A stretch of DNA of 64,000 nucleotides from Schizochytrium sp. TIO01 (GCA_004764695.1 SMSO01000025.1:2589102-2653101); one strand, 5' to 3'; shown: positions 43,332 to 55,800, numbered from the stretch's first letter. Notes: generated by a model not told the origin, from the sequence alone. Translations and numbers: made by a program.

Positions 43332-46300
43332 ATGGCGAGCGCTCAAGAGGCTCGCGCGGAGGCGCTTTCCTCTGCCGCATCGCTTTTTGTTATCCATGGT
43401 GCTCTTGACGACGGTCTCCGCGGCGAGGAGGACCATCTTGACCGTGCCCCTGGCGAAGATAATCTTCAACAATATGAACAACAACAACAGCAGCAAAAAC
43501 AACAGCGAAAACAACTCCGAGACACAGATTCCTCCAGCTCCTCAAACAGAACTAAGAAGGCACCCGAGTCTGTGGGAGACGGCACACCGCAAGGCGCACC
43601 TGAGGAGTCCGAAAACAGAGAAAATCGGCACAATGTGGGCGTTAGGAGATGGACAGAGTGTCTCGGACCCGAGAATGTCTACTTGTTGCCGCGAGAAGTA
43701 TCTGGCATCCCAAGAGCCTCTATTTGTGTGCATGACCCTGATGGCATGTGGCCCTTGATCGAGTCGGAGTTTCTACGAAGAATACAACGCGTGGAATATC
43801 AGTGGGGCGGACGGGTCTTGCGGAAACTTCAGGTAGAAATCATCAATCCGCAACATCGTTATCTCTCATACCACGCCTCCTCACCGTTAGACTCTTTCAA
43901 AATACCTTATTTGCACATTTACCTGCTCAAATGCGATAGCTTAGAAGAGTACAAGGCTGCTATCCGTCAGAGGCTTTGTGCTTGGGTGAACGAGCGAAAG
44001 CATTCAGCAAACGGGTTAGGGAAGACAGAATTTCTTGTTGTCTACGTACCTCGGCTTTACCATGTGGCTGACGCTGACAAGGTGAATACAATAACAAAAA
44101 AGCTATTGGAAAAAATTCGATTAGATGTCAACGAGGGAAAAGAAGAGCACTGTGCTCGTATTTCATTGTTTCAGAACGACTATATGCACAATTCAGGTGA
44201 CCGTGATACTAGTTCTGAGGCCGTAGCTTCAGGCGACGGCGAATGGGTAGAAATGATGAGCTTAGTGTTTCGTAGCATCACGTCAGCATTTGAGCTCCGC
44301 TGTCGGAAGCTTGAGGATATGGTACTAAAGTTAGAGCATCAAGTTGATGTACCTGGATGGAATTACTGTACATATCTTATTGTGAAAGAGAACCTTGCTC
44401 TCTGCTGGCTGCAGATTGGACAACCTTTTGATGCTTTGCGGATACTCGATAGTCTAGCGATGCATTTTGACAATATTGTAGAGGGTGACGTGGAGCCCAA
44501 ACGCTCAACAAATAACCTCCGTATTGATCTGTATCGTGTGCAAAGCCTTCGATTGCGCCTCCTGGGGCGGCATGTCGGAGCGCCAACTAGTAATGCGCTC
44601 TCTGAGAAGGAAGTTAAAAGTATGCTGTCTCTGGAATCCAAGCCTTCATCTTCTTCAGTGGGGGAGACTTCAGGTCCGAAAGCAGAAAGAGGTGACAATG
44701 TACTCGGCACGGAAGGTGCTACGCAGCTGATGAATCAAAGTAAGGTCGTGGCTGCCCGGCTGGCCCGGAGGCTTGCTTGCTCTCTCTCGTTTGGTTCGAG
44801 CGGTACAGGCAAAGTTGTTAACCGTAAACGCCGAACTGAATCAACAACTGAACGGCGGTATTATCAAGAACCTACTTCTGCAGACTCTCGGGAATCTAGT
44901 GGATCTGTCGATACGGTCAAATCCTCACGTGTCTCAGAAGCTACACAGCATCCTATCACGCCCCAAGAGAGCACACGAAAGCTCCCAGCAGCGCCCCAAA
45001 GTGCTAAAACAGCTGCGTCAGAGGAATTCGATGATGATGGTTTCGTATCAGCGCCGCTTGTTTCACGCTCGAATTCTTCTCATAGCTTGCATCGTGTGCC
45101 GAGCGTGCAAACGTCGCTTTCCTCAAAGTCCCTACCGCCAATTCCTTGCCATGTTCTCGACCCTCATCGAAAAGCTTACCGAGAGCAGATTTATAAAAGT
45201 GCTGTATCTATCTTAGAGGTTCGGCTTTACCTCTTTATGCGTTCAACACTTCTTCTCTTAGCTGTTAACCGAGCTGACGAAGCCCTTCGTCGTGGTCTTC
45301 ACTTCATCTCCCTTTTCATGCGCGATCTCCTTCAAGCTAGCGAGAAGTGGGACTCTGATACTGAGGACCACGGTGATTCAGAGCAACCAGACCGACGCGA
45401 AGGCCGAGCAATTGCCTTGAGTTGGTCTATTATTGCCTGCCTTGAGCTGGTTGCAGCAGGTCATGCTGCACGTGCGGGACCTCAAAACCCAGACGTGTCT
45501 CCAGATGTTTTTCTGTACCAGAGCGAACTAATTGCATTTGCAACATCCTGTTACGAAGAACTTATTGCTGAGGTTCACGGCGGGCCAGTCCCTACCTCTT
45601 TACCAGAGCAATCTTCCCTGTCTAGTAGGGTGTGGAATAAGTTCTCATGGGTGCAACAAATGCCGAAGTATCTGGCAGCTCCAACCGCGCAGGTTAACAC
45701 CTCGTCATCTTCAAAGCTTCTGACTTGGCTTCCTTTAGGTCTCAATTATGCTTTGAACAATCAAAAGGTGGGTATCGAGTTTTATTCTCATCTATCTGAG
45801 TGCCGTGCATCGTACTTACGTTTGGCTGGTCGCTATCGAAGTGCATTCAGAATTGATTTCCGCAATGCATCCTTATGGGTTTCACACAACAGGCCTCGCG
45901 ATGCACGGGATACGATCAATCGCATCGAACAAGATGAGATTAGTGCTACAATCATCCGCCCGTCACCCCAACTTCGTGCTGAATATGGGCTGTTGAATAC
46001 TCAAGTGAAGGCTATGAGCTTACAAACCGAGGCTGCCATAAGACAAGCTCTGCAAGTAGTTAGCATGCTCGATGCTCAACATTCTCAGCGCCAGGCAGCT
46101 TTGGAGCTGGCCTTAGCGAATGTTGGCAAACTTCGTAATGAACTTCGTCTTCCTGGCGGTGAGTATTCTCTTTTACGCTGGAGAGAAACCCTGCCTGCAG
46201 ATATTATCGAGAACCTTGAAAATGACAATGGTGTGGATGGTGGAGAAACAACAAACTCTACTGGAAACCTTATGCTGTCTCGTCGTTGTGGGGAGGTTCT

Positions 46301-48464
46301 TAGCCTTCGCCTCTCTGTGAATAGTCTTTTACCTGAAGATGTTGAGTTTACCCGAGTTTATGTTCGCACAAAGCGACTCCCTCCTCGTGCGAACTTACGC
46401 GTACAAATCCCAGTAAGCTCAGGTGAGGCTTTGCACGACTTAGTTCGTCACCGCTCTTCAGACCATCCAGTATTGCCTCTAACCCCACTTGAGGCGAAGC
46501 CACCAACTGAAGCAGCCTCTGGGAAGCAACATACCAGAAAAACGCAATCACCATCTGGAACTGATTCAGAGATGACAGCAACTCCTGATCCTGATCTCAC
46601 AGAAGATGATGAAGATCCGTGGCGTGAACATGAAGTTGAGAACTTAATCAAACCTTCTTTGGTGAATAGTGAAGAAAAGATAGCTACACTTTATGATGGC
46701 CCACCCACTGCGGAGTTTAGTCCACCTCTCCGTGTCAACCCTGCAGCGTTGCGTCGGGTGAGTATTAGTAGCCGCAAGAGTATTTCCGAGCGATCCCCTC
46801 CTGCTCACAATAACTCAAGCCGCATTCACTACTTCGAAGCTGATGTTGTCCGTATTGCTCCCGGCAAACAAGACGTTGTCGTTGTAGCACCTCCATCTGA
46901 TCAAAATGGCCATATGATGGCCCCAGGTTTATATGAACTTGACCGTGTTGTTTTTCAGAAAGATCAGCTTCGTTTGGTATACCCAATCAAATACCAGCAC
47001 CGACAGTTTCGCATCGAGCTTACTTCAATGCCTCCTCTATTTACTGTCGAAGTCGTGCGTCCGGTTGGCAGTTTTTTAGCACTTGACGATGTCGTGAACA
47101 AAGAAGTCGAGGTAGAGCTGAGATTGCGCAAGTCTGACTTTGCTCGATACCCGAAGTTGGCTGGTGTTCATGCAAAACTTGATTTGGATAGTGCTCAACC
47201 TAAGAGGCTACCACTTTTGATTGAAAAGGACAGCGTGGGCAATGGACTCAAACTCGAAGCTTCAGAATTGGACAAAGGAATCCTTTCAGAAACTGGGGCT
47301 AATGAGAAGACAATCAAGTTTCTGCTGAAGCTGAATTCTAGTCATTCGAAGGAAGTTGATTGTTTGCTGCAACCTAACAAGGCGGACGTCCAGATCCTAC
47401 GTCGCAAAGGATTTAAGGAGAATGATTCCTCTTTGATGTCATCATGGGATCTGAATGTTGATGTTCGTACCTTGTTGGACCAGGTTGATGTTAAAGGCGT
47501 TCATCACGAGGTGGCTCTGGATCAAACAGAGAAGGTGACAATTAAGTATGGGGCACCATTCGAAATTTCTCAGTTTGTTCAATTCCGAGCTGGCCGTGTG
47601 TGGGTTCAATTTACTCTGCGAAGTAACCTGCCGTATACCGTGACCTTGAACGATGCCAAGCTTATGCTTGAAAACGATGAGTTCAAACTTCTGGAACGTA
47701 CCAGTAGCCGGAAAGCATGCGACGAACTTGCTCCAGGTCACGAGGTATATTTAACATTTTCATCTGAAGCCTTCCCACAAGTCGAACCCGCTGAAGTGCA
47801 TCTGCTCACATTTTCCACCAACTATTCTCCCCAGCACCAGAAGATAACAAGTGAAGGTTTCTTCGAACGGACAGTAGCAATCAGGCAAGAAATTGACCGT
47901 CGATGCCTTTCTATAAAGTCCTTATGCACCAATACTGAGGTTGTACATCTTGGGTCAACCGCGACCTTTGTGTATCACATGGACAAGCCTCAAGAGGACA
48001 AGACTGTTCGTGTCGAAAGCGTTTTTGCTGAATCCACAGATCTGATCAATGTTTCTGCAAGTCCGTTACGAAAGCGACACTCAAGCCGCAGGCTTCTTAT
48101 GTCAACTCCTGGCGGTAGCGCGACAATTAGAACGGGCCGCAAGACGCTGAAGACATCTTCACCTTCAGCAATGTCTCCGACAGATACATCAATTCAGGAT
48201 GCCCCGTCTACTCCTGTTCTAGACAACACAGATGAGAGAGAGAATTCCTCACTTGAGGTTGAGTTTGTACTTGCCTTTGATCCGACATCTTGGATGATTG
48301 TGGGTACTGAACGAGGCCATGTAGATCTTACAAAGTCCAGTTTTGTCACATGTGAGTTCATTCCCCTTCAAGCTGGAGAACTGCCTTTTCCCGTTCTTGA
48401 AGTCCTCAACTTTGAGTCCAAGGAGTCTGGGCCGCGTTCGTTTGTTCGTGTGTCAGATGCATAG
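43332..48464 (+). CDS. TRAPPC10: TRAPPC10/TRS130, TRAPPII complex subunit
   Basis: This is a 1710-residue protein. Near residue 330 it contains VPGWNYCTYLIVKENLALCWLQ, which matches the very conserved PGWxFCxYFxxxExLA... turn of Trs130/TRAPPC10. The N-terminal half has the family's LHIYLLKCDSLEEYKAAIRQ and EFLVVYVPRLY segments. The middle is an alpha-solenoid with disordered Ser/Pro/Glu-rich inserts. The C-terminal half is rich in beta strands, typical of the TRAPPC10/Trs130 tail. TRAPPII works at the trans-Golgi and activates Rab11/Ypt31-type GTPases. It is longer than human TRAPPC10 (about 1259) because of low-complexity inserts. The start is the ATG with A at -3; the first about 90 residues are low complexity with a Gln run. 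It is convergent with the nucleotidyltransferase gene. Confidence 0.85.
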   Translation: MASAQEARAEALSSAASLFVIHGALDDGLRGEEDHLDRAPGEDNLQQYEQQQQQQKQQRKQLRDTDSSSSSNRTKKAPESVGDGTPQGAPEESENRENRHNVGVRRWTECLGPENVYLLPREVSGIPRASICVHDPDGMWPLIESEFLRRIQRVEYQWGGRVLRKLQVEIINPQHRYLSYHASSPLDSFKIPYLHIYLLKCDSLEEYKAAIRQRLCAWVNERKHSANGLGKTEFLVVYVPRLYHVADADKVNTITKKLLEKIRLDVNEGKEEHCARISLFQNDYMHNSGDRDTSSEAVASGDGEWVEMMSLVFRSITSAFELRCRKLEDMVLKLEHQVDVPGWNYCTYLIVKENLALCWLQIGQPFDALRILDSLAMHFDNIVEGDVEPKRSTNNLRIDLYRVQSLRLRLLGRHVGAPTSNALSEKEVKSMLSLESKPSSSSVGETSGPKAERGDNVLGTEGATQLMNQSKVVAARLARRLACSLSFGSSGTGKVVNRKRRTESTTERRYYQEPTSADSRESSGSVDTVKSSRVSEATQHPITPQESTRKLPAAPQSAKTAASEEFDDDGFVSAPLVSRSNSSHSLHRVPSVQTSLSSKSLPPIPCHVLDPHRKAYREQIYKSAVSILEVRLYLFMRSTLLLLAVNRADEALRRGLHFISLFMRDLLQASEKWDSDTEDHGDSEQPDRREGRAIALSWSIIACLELVAAGHAARAGPQNPDVSPDVFLYQSELIAFATSCYEELIAEVHGGPVPTSLPEQSSLSSRVWNKFSWVQQMPKYLAAPTAQVNTSSSSKLLTWLPLGLNYALNNQKVGIEFYSHLSECRASYLRLAGRYRSAFRIDFRNASLWVSHNRPRDARDTINRIEQDEISATIIRPSPQLRAEYGLLNTQVKAMSLQTEAAIRQALQVVSMLDAQHSQRQAALELALANVGKLRNELRLPGGEYSLLRWRETLPADIIENLENDNGVDGGETTNSTGNLMLSRRCGEVLSLRLSVNSLLPEDVEFTRVYVRTKRLPPRANLRVQIPVSSGEALHDLVRHRSSDHPVLPLTPLEAKPPTEAASGKQHTRKTQSPSGTDSEMTATPDPDLTEDDEDPWREHEVENLIKPSLVNSEEKIATLYDGPPTAEFSPPLRVNPAALRRVSISSRKSISERSPPAHNNSSRIHYFEADVVRIAPGKQDVVVVAPPSDQNGHMMAPGLYELDRVVFQKDQLRLVYPIKYQHRQFRIELTSMPPLFTVEVVRPVGSFLALDDVVNKEVEVELRLRKSDFARYPKLAGVHAKLDLDSAQPKRLPLLIEKDSVGNGLKLEASELDKGILSETGANEKTIKFLLKLNSSHSKEVDCLLQPNKADVQILRRKGFKENDSSLMSSWDLNVDVRTLLDQVDVKGVHHEVALDQTEKVTIKYGAPFEISQFVQFRAGRVWVQFTLRSNLPYTVTLNDAKLMLENDEFKLLERTSSRKACDELAPGHEVYLTFSSEAFPQVEPAEVHLLTFSTNYSPQHQKITSEGFFERTVAIRQEIDRRCLSIKSLCTNTEVVHLGSTATFVYHMDKPQEDKTVRVESVFAESTDLINVSASPLRKRHSSRRLLMSTPGGSATIRTGRKTLKTSSPSAMSPTDTSIQDAPSTPVLDNTDERENSSLEVEFVLAFDPTSWMIVGTERGHVDLTKSSFVTCEFIPLQAGELPFPVLEVLNFESKESGPRSFVRVSDA

Positions 48465-48923
48465 GTTTTACATTTTACCTCTGACTCATGGAATACTAGG
48501 GTAGAGGGACCTTGATTGATATTCATTGACAGGTCTCTAATTTGGTTCATGATTCATTTGTCTTTCTTAGTAAGCTAGTACTTATTTTCACTCTTTTTAA
48601 AAAAAAAAGTAATGCGCAAGAACCGCTTCGATTTATCGAGATAATGCGTTCAGATATGTATAATGCACAGCAAGTTGAAGAGAGACCAAAACAGATATAA
48701 AGTAAGATTTGTATTCCGCACAGAATGTTTGACAGTAATTTAGTCGTAGTAAGCTAGTACTATGTTGAAGTGTTTGTGAAAGCCTGGAGACCATGAATGC
48801 GCTTTCAATACTCTCATTGGTAGAAAAAACGAGCGGTCTGTTCTGCAGGTCTCGGCTCAATTGTTGTTTGTAACAAGGGCAAAGAGCTAACAAGCGTTGG
48901 CGAAGAGAACTCCATTTGCAACT
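48465..48923. other. Intergenic, convergent 3' ends
   Basis: These 459 AT-rich bases lie between the TRAPPC10 stop and the nucleotidyltransferase stop. A short A run is at 48599-48608. Nothing else is seen. Confidence 0.6.
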
Positions 48924-49490
48924 TTACTGCTCCTTGGCAGCAGCATCCTTCTTGCTTTGAGAGGCACGCTCAAGGAGCCAGCTGGAACTCTGCACACGGG
49001 CACCGAGCGGCATGACAACCCGGATGCCAACTGTTCATGATTTTTAAAGCCTCATTAGAATGTTAGTTTTCACACATCATCGCCATACTTTTTGGTATTT
49101 TGTCTATTCTGAGACGAATGCATTTTAAGTAAACTTACGACGGTGGCAAGCCTCACGCTCTTCCTTCATGTACTCAGGGCCCTCATCAAGGCCAATGGCA
49201 AAGATATCGGGAGAAACAGCCTCGAGGCCACGAACAACACTCTCGTCATCATCCGGGGCCTCCATGGCAGCATCGACGACACGGAGGGCGCGGAGCATCT
49301 TAACGCGCTCGGCGCAAGGCATGAAAGCCTTGCCCTTCTTCATGGCAGCCTGCTTGTCGCTGTTGACAATAACCCAGAGAGTTCCCTCACCATCGCCCTC
49401 ATTTGCGAGAGCCTTGGCTTTCTTGAGGTAGTCAATGTGACCGTGGTGAAGAGGGTCAAAGAACCCGGAGACGGCGACAACCTTGCCCAT
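48924..49490 (-). CDS. HxGH-motif nucleotidyltransferase (cytidylyltransferase-like), one intron
   Basis: Joined as 49490-49139 (352 nt) and 49030-48924 (107 nt) on the minus strand, this gives 152 residues. The Rossmann-like N-terminus has the nucleotidyltransferase signature GFFDPLHHGHIDYL, with the HxGH at 15-18. The intron interrupts a codon (phase 1). Splicing restores an EACHRLGIRVVMPLG continuation and a Lys/Ala-rich end; without splicing the frame runs into a stop four codons after the donor. The protein resembles the small cytidylyl/adenylyltransferase group (glycerol-3-phosphate cytidylyltransferase, heptose-phosphate adenylyltransferase, the C-terminal half of RfaE). The substrate cannot be assigned. 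The usual second motif RTxGIST is not seen; the sequence has ERVKMLRALRVVDAA and then QSSSWLLE. The start ATG has A at -3. Confidence 0.8.
49031..49138 (-). other. Intron in the nucleotidyltransferase gene
   Basis: This 108-nt intron on the minus strand begins GTAAGT (complement of 49133-49138) and ends AACAG. Without splicing, translation stops four codons after the donor; splicing restores a continuous frame to the TAA at 48924-48926. Confidence 0.85.
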
Positions 49491-52400
49491 TTTGTCAATT
49501 ATACACGCTAACTAAAGTCTGAGAATCTGATCATGTTCGAGCAAACCCAACAGCAAGAATCAAGAGGTAAAGCCACATCATTCCGCAAGAAGTATGCATT
49601 TAGAGCACACAAACGCATTGAAAACCAGTGTTGACACGTGTCACTCCGTCAGTCACTCTGCCACTTAGCCTCGCTGGCAACGCCACAGAACAGCTACACC
49701 ATGAAATCGCCCTCAAACACATCCTTCACATTACAGTAACACCCCTCAGGCCCGCAAAAGCCCTGCCAAACGCAGCTTGAACTCGCATCTCCGTCGCCGG
49801 TTCGACAGGGCAAAGATAACAAGCACACATATCTTCTACACAGATAGATAGATAGATAGATAAATAGATATGTAGCATATATTGAAAAGGAGAAGCCGAC
49901 TTGGCTCTTTGTTCAATTGTCTGCCGCCAGATCTCTTCGCTCACCCGTTCCCGCTACGCCACAGGTTGGCAAGTTGACCAGCCCCGGGGTACACGGCATG
50001 GCGACTACTCAAGGTGCTTCCGCCGCTGCTTTGAACCGATCCTCGCACGAGGAGCCGAGGAGAGGAGACGTACCTGGATCGAGTCTTGTCAATTCTAGCT
50101 TTGCCTTAAACTTTGAACTGTTAGTTTGTTTGTTTTCTTTAGAGCTTTTATCTTATTTTTACATCAGCTCTGATAACAAATCATATGATGAGACAGCCCC
50201 AATTAAAAAAAAAAAAAAAAAAACTAAAAAAAAAAAACTTTTAAAAAACTCTGCTTCTGACTATGTTAAATCATTATCTGATGTTCTTTTAGATTGAAAT
50301 GTCCTGTTTTCAAAGCTGTTTTAATTAGAGTTCTTTAGATAGAAAGCAATCGGCTATTACTATGTTATTTTTACTGTTGTTGTTTTAATTTCATGAAATA
50401 ATAATTATAAATAAATTAATGAATTAAAAATAAAAAAGAATTAAAACGCTGGTATTACATAAATATATTCGCCACTGTCAATGCCTTTCTGCGCCAACCC
50501 GACCATCGCCATCGCGCTTGGCACCTCCCAGAGCCAGCATGAATGCAACGTGCGGCTGCGCTGCCCTTCCTCAGACTGCATGGCTGCCAGTGCTCCGCAA
50601 ACCCAGGTGAAGACCTTGAAAACCCACCACCTCGAGGAATTCGACTTTCCGTCTCCGCGGGTCTTTCGCCTTCATTCCCAAGATGGGCGATAATGAATTT
50701 GTCTCATCGTGACATTGCACATTGCACAATTCGAGAACTGAGGAATCCGACACGCCGAGCCAAGTTCAAGTTCGCTCTGCCACAGAGAGCGCTCTGCAGA
50801 CAGACAGACAACCTTGGCAGCCAATCCGAAGACGTTGAGCGAGGCGGCGTGAATCTTATTACATGTCGCTGATCATCGTTGTGGTGGACAGCCTGGGCGG
50901 TAATATGTAGGCCGATTTGCCAGGATTTGGTACCTTCTTTGGACCAACTAACTCGCTGCCGTGGATGGGATGGAGCACGACCAAGAGCAGCGCCAAGAGC
51001 AACGCCAAGAGCAAGAGCAAGAGCGCGCCTGGGCTGAGCTGGAGGTGGATTTTCCGAGAAGAGGATGACAGTCGCCATTCGCCTCTCAAAGCAAATTGCC
51101 TGGAATTACATGCATTCTTGTGTACTTCTTCTACACTAGGTTGCGGGTGGGATGCTGGATTCACAGGCAGCCAGGCCGTCGAGACTTTGAAGACTTCAAC
51201 TTCTTCGTTGGAGGCGTCTGTCTCGGTGGCAACCTTTCAGGTTCATGTTGAATTATTAGCGATTGCCATCTGCAGCGTTTGACACTTGTGTCTTGAAGGC
51301 GACTGATGCGGAAACTTATGATTGGCGAATCTACACTACACTGAGTGCAAGACCTTGCTTAAGCTGTTTATGGTCGACGATTGGCGGGAGATGCAAGGAG
51401 ATCATCAAGATGCGTGCATGCATGCATGCACATCGGAATGAATATCCATATGCGTATTCGAGGTTGCACCACAAGCTTTCCTGCACAGGATAACAGACTG
51501 AGATGAACTAGATACACCAGTCTAAGAAAACTGAATTACATAAATAAATTATATGAATCAATCGTTCGATGTCTTGTGTGCATACTACTAGCCCTCCTGG
51601 AAATGGCTTGATGATGCCTGCTGTCTCTAAGGCGGCTTCTCTTTAAATAAAACAAGGTACCCGCTTAGGGTGTCTAAATCCGAAGCGCATGTCATGATGA
51701 TGTTGGGAGGTTTTGCCATCGCTGTTCTCGGGTGTGCGCAATTAATTTGTTGTTCATATTGTTCCCGATGCAGTTTCAGGTTCTGGCACTGTAGCAGCAC
51801 GGAGAGCACACCATTCGCAGAAGGAGATAGCTACCTAGGTGCCCACAGATTTCATTTTCTCTACAGCAATATGCTTGAGCACTCTTTTGGCCCATGCTAG
51901 TCGTATACCTAGAGATAGTAACGGACACTCTTCATGAAATATCAGCGAGTACACAACCTCTAAAAGCATCGAGTCGGTTTCGTTCTAACTCATTGGACCC
52001 CTCGGGCTCTTTTTATACTATTACGCAACTAGGAGCCCAACCTTCAGCATCTTCTCAACTTTTGCCTCAACATCTAACGTGGATCGACTGCGCACATACA
52101 ACAGTGTCGCTGGAGGCGGCCGCAATGGTGATGAATGCCCAATCTTTCTCAACTTTCCTTTGTTATTATTTTTTTTGTAATTAATTAATTTTAATTTTAA
52201 TTTCTTTTAGGTCTAGAGGGTCGTAAAGGAATTTAGAGGGCCAAACGTGCTCCCTAGCCGCGGCGTGCAACGGCTTCGAAGGGTCCTTATGTAAATTAGC
52301 AGGGGCGTGTTAATAGTTATAGAAAGAAAAAAAGTGAAATGCATGGCACTATGAGAAATGGGACATTGGTGCATAGTCAACAAGCTGTGCCTGTCAGGTC

Positions 52401-52872
52401 GATAAATGGAGCCTGAGTTTGTGATGAATTGCGAGATTACACTTAACTTCAAACTTATAAATACGCGAAGAAGTTTTCTTACAAAATGGCCCTCTCCAGG
52501 TTCAAGAGAAAGAAGTGATGAAAGGCTGTAGTTCTGGAGAACTTACGGATGCAGCAAGAGACCTCATAAATCTCAAAGAGAAGACTTTTAGGTGGACCTA
52601 TGCATTGGTTTTTATAACAATAAATAATAATAAAACTACCAACACTTTACAGTTCCATCCAGAAAATAGAGAATAAAGGCCCTGGACATAAGGGACTGCA
52701 AAGAAAACAAAGCAAAACGCTTTGAGACCATACAAGAAACCTTTTCGAGGTTTTTCGTGAACATCCTTGCGTCTCTGGGTTAGCCCAGATCGCATTTGGC
52801 TCTGGCGATTGCTCCAGAGTTGAAAGGGTGTGGGTGATCTTGCGTAGAGCTCCTCTACAGCAAAATCACACA
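49491..52872. other. 3.4-kb intergenic region, nucleotidyltransferase / VWA gene
   Basis: A GATA microsatellite lies at about 49842-49870 and A runs at about 50205-50239. A GC-richer patch (50470-51260) contains an ATG frame at 50481-50693 (70 codons, mostly C/G third positions) and a Gln/Glu-rich frame near 50970-51070. Neither resembles a family. A GCATGCATGCATGC repeat is at about 51414-51431. The rest is AT-rich. Confidence 0.35.
49842..49870. repeat. GATA tetranucleotide microsatellite
   Basis: About seven GATA/AGAT units, the last imperfect. Confidence 0.9.
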
Positions 52873-55800
52873 ATGACATTTAATTGGATAGGGCGCCCAA
52901 AGAGATGGGGTTGCCTAATTTTGACGCTATGTGCTGCGACATTCTGGAGCAATAGCGTCCAGGCCGAGATTGTAACAATTGCAGGTGAATCACATGTGGA
53001 TAACTGGGATGATGATTCCGGCGAGGATTCAAGTTTCGATATTCCAGAGCTCCATTCACTTGAGGAACTTGAAAGCATCTGCTCAGACATGGTTATGCCA
53101 GAATGTACTCAAAATGGTACTATTCGTAAGGTTGTTGTTGTTTTAGATACAAGTAAATCTCTCTTCAGGCCGTGGATGTACACTGATGCGATGGTGTATA
53201 TTCAGAAGCTTGCTTGTTCCTTGACTCGGCATCCTGCAAGTAAGATTGGCCTTGTAACATTTGGAGAAGATGTGGTTGAGCGTGTTCCTCTTTCTAATTA
53301 CTCGAATGCAAATTGGGCTTATGAGGTGGAGAAGGCCTTGCGCTCAGATGCAGATCTTGGACGCATGTGTTGTTCACCACTTGCAGAAGCCTTGGAAATG
53401 TCTAAGAGCATCTTCAATTCCGAGATTTCGTCCTCAGAAGGTAAAGATCAAGACGACTCCGAGGATGTCCATGAAATTGTGATTGTTATTAGTGACGGAT
53501 TGGTCTACCCTAATGAAGAATTCTATAGCTATAATGGCACAAGCTACCTATCAACGTCTTACACTCCTGACCAATACCGAATGGTCACTGTGCCTACAGT
53601 TGCAAACGAGCTAAGTCATCTTGGTGTTGACATTATGTTTGTGGGACAGTCTAATAAACGCGGTTTTGGTCCAGATACGGACTGGGTTCTAGGACAACTT
53701 GAAGGATATTGTGTTGGCGATACATGCTTTGAAGCAAATAAGCCAATTGTGACGTCTCCATATGACACATTCGCTCTTTTTCCTGGTCAAATTATCTCAA
53801 ACTCAGATGCCTCGATGTCTGTTCCTCTTCCTGAGTGGAGCGATCCTTCGAGTCTTGCAGAGGTAACGCTTCAGAAGCTTTGTGAAGATGAAATCGGTCC
53901 TGACGACGACGACGACGACGATGATGATGATGATGATAGCAGCGATTCCTACTCTTCCTCGTATAGCGGTGATGACAATAGCAATGACGACGATGACAAC
54001 GACGACGACGACGACGATAACGATAACGATGATAATGATGATGATGATGATGATGATGATGATGGTGATTATAATGATGATGATTATAATTATTCCTCTC
54101 AAGGTACTAATAATGGCGATGAATACAGCACTGACAGTAAATCAGCAAAATCCCACCGCCGGGCACAGTCTGAAACTGAAGAAGATTTATGTGCTAGAGA
54201 ACCTCGAGATCTAATTGTGGTTCTTGATGCAAGCTCCTCAATTTCGCCTAAAACATTTTATGGATCCATGTTAACAATTGCGCAGTCGGCTCTTACTTTA
54301 GTTCAAGAGCGACATCCAGATGCCCAAACCCGTCTCATTGCACTGGGTCAAGATATCGAGGAGCTCTTGCCTTTGGAAACACGTTCTAAGATCAGCATAG
54401 AAAATGCAATCGAAGATCTTCGCACACGCCAAGAGTTGCCATTTGCCTGTTGCTCGCCATTTGCTCTCATGTTTGAAGAGATCACTGATGACTTGTCTGC
54501 ACGAGGGAACATAAATAACCAGCCGTTTGTACTGATAATCAGTGATGGTGATCCATATCAAAACGTCCACGAAAACGAAGAATATGAATACTTGGCACAG
54601 TCAAAACTTGATCGTGCGGAGTATCTTGCAAAACAAATTCCTCGGTCAGCGTGGACTCTTAAGGACGAGCAAGACGCTATCATTGCATTTGTAGGAGTGC
54701 CTAATCGTGAAGGGGAGCCTGCGAATGTTGATTACTTTACTGAAGAAGCTTTAGTAAGCTCAATTTGTTCATCAACTCAGGTTGCATGCTACAATCAGGA
54801 GGTGCCAATCGCCTCAGAACCAACTTCAACTTTTGCAGTCAGCATTAGCAATAGTTCAACAAGTTTGAGTGAGTTTCTTTCTGAAAAGATGGAGAATATG
54901 CTATGTAACACCACAGCTACTCCTTTATACGAAAACTACCCGAACTTTATTCCCGTGGATCCGGAAGATGACAGTGACAGTGTTTCTGAAGTAAGACACG
55001 TGGTTTCGCGAAGGTCTGAACGCCGATCAAAGCGAAACGCCCGTCTTGCTGCTAAGTCTCTGGAAGCGCAACTAGATAGCCTCTTAAATGGCCTTGACGA
55101 CCCAGGGGTACAAGGCAAATCTCCGCGCGACCTTGTTGTATTACTTGATACCTCAGCCAACATGGGTGAGACTGGTCTTCCAACAGCAGTCTTACGAATC
55201 GTATTAGAATTGGTGCGTACTATAGATCCTGAAGATGGTAGTCAGTTTGGACTCATTATGTTTGACCAATTCATCACTAATTCTGGAATTCTCCCTCTCT
55301 CGTCCAACTCGACAGAGGAGACAATGCTCAAAGCTCTAGCTCTCATGAATAACTATCCATGCTGCCAGGAGACACGAGCTTCTGTGCTGGCAGAAGCATT
55401 TCGTAAGGCAAGGCAAATGCTAACACAGAGCTCAAAGCGAAACACAAACGAACAGCTCGTCGTTGTACTTACGGCTTCTAACCCATATCGATCTACACAT
55501 TGGACCATGCACTATGCTCAAGATGATCAAGCACGCTATATGGCCCGTTCAGTCCCACTTGAAGGCCGCGCTCTTGTTGAGAATGGTGTACGTGTCATTG
55601 TTGCTGGAGGACCGGACTCAGACAACGAGCTCGTTGTTAATAGAGCATACTTCAGCGGTGCACTTGGTTCTGATTATCAGTTTTGCCATGCCGGACGCTG
55701 CTTCACATACCAAGGAAGCGTTGTTTCTTCCCCTGTTGATGAGAATCTTGTTCTTGTGGACGCTTGGGGCACGCATACTTTCGCAAGCAAAATTCTGCCG

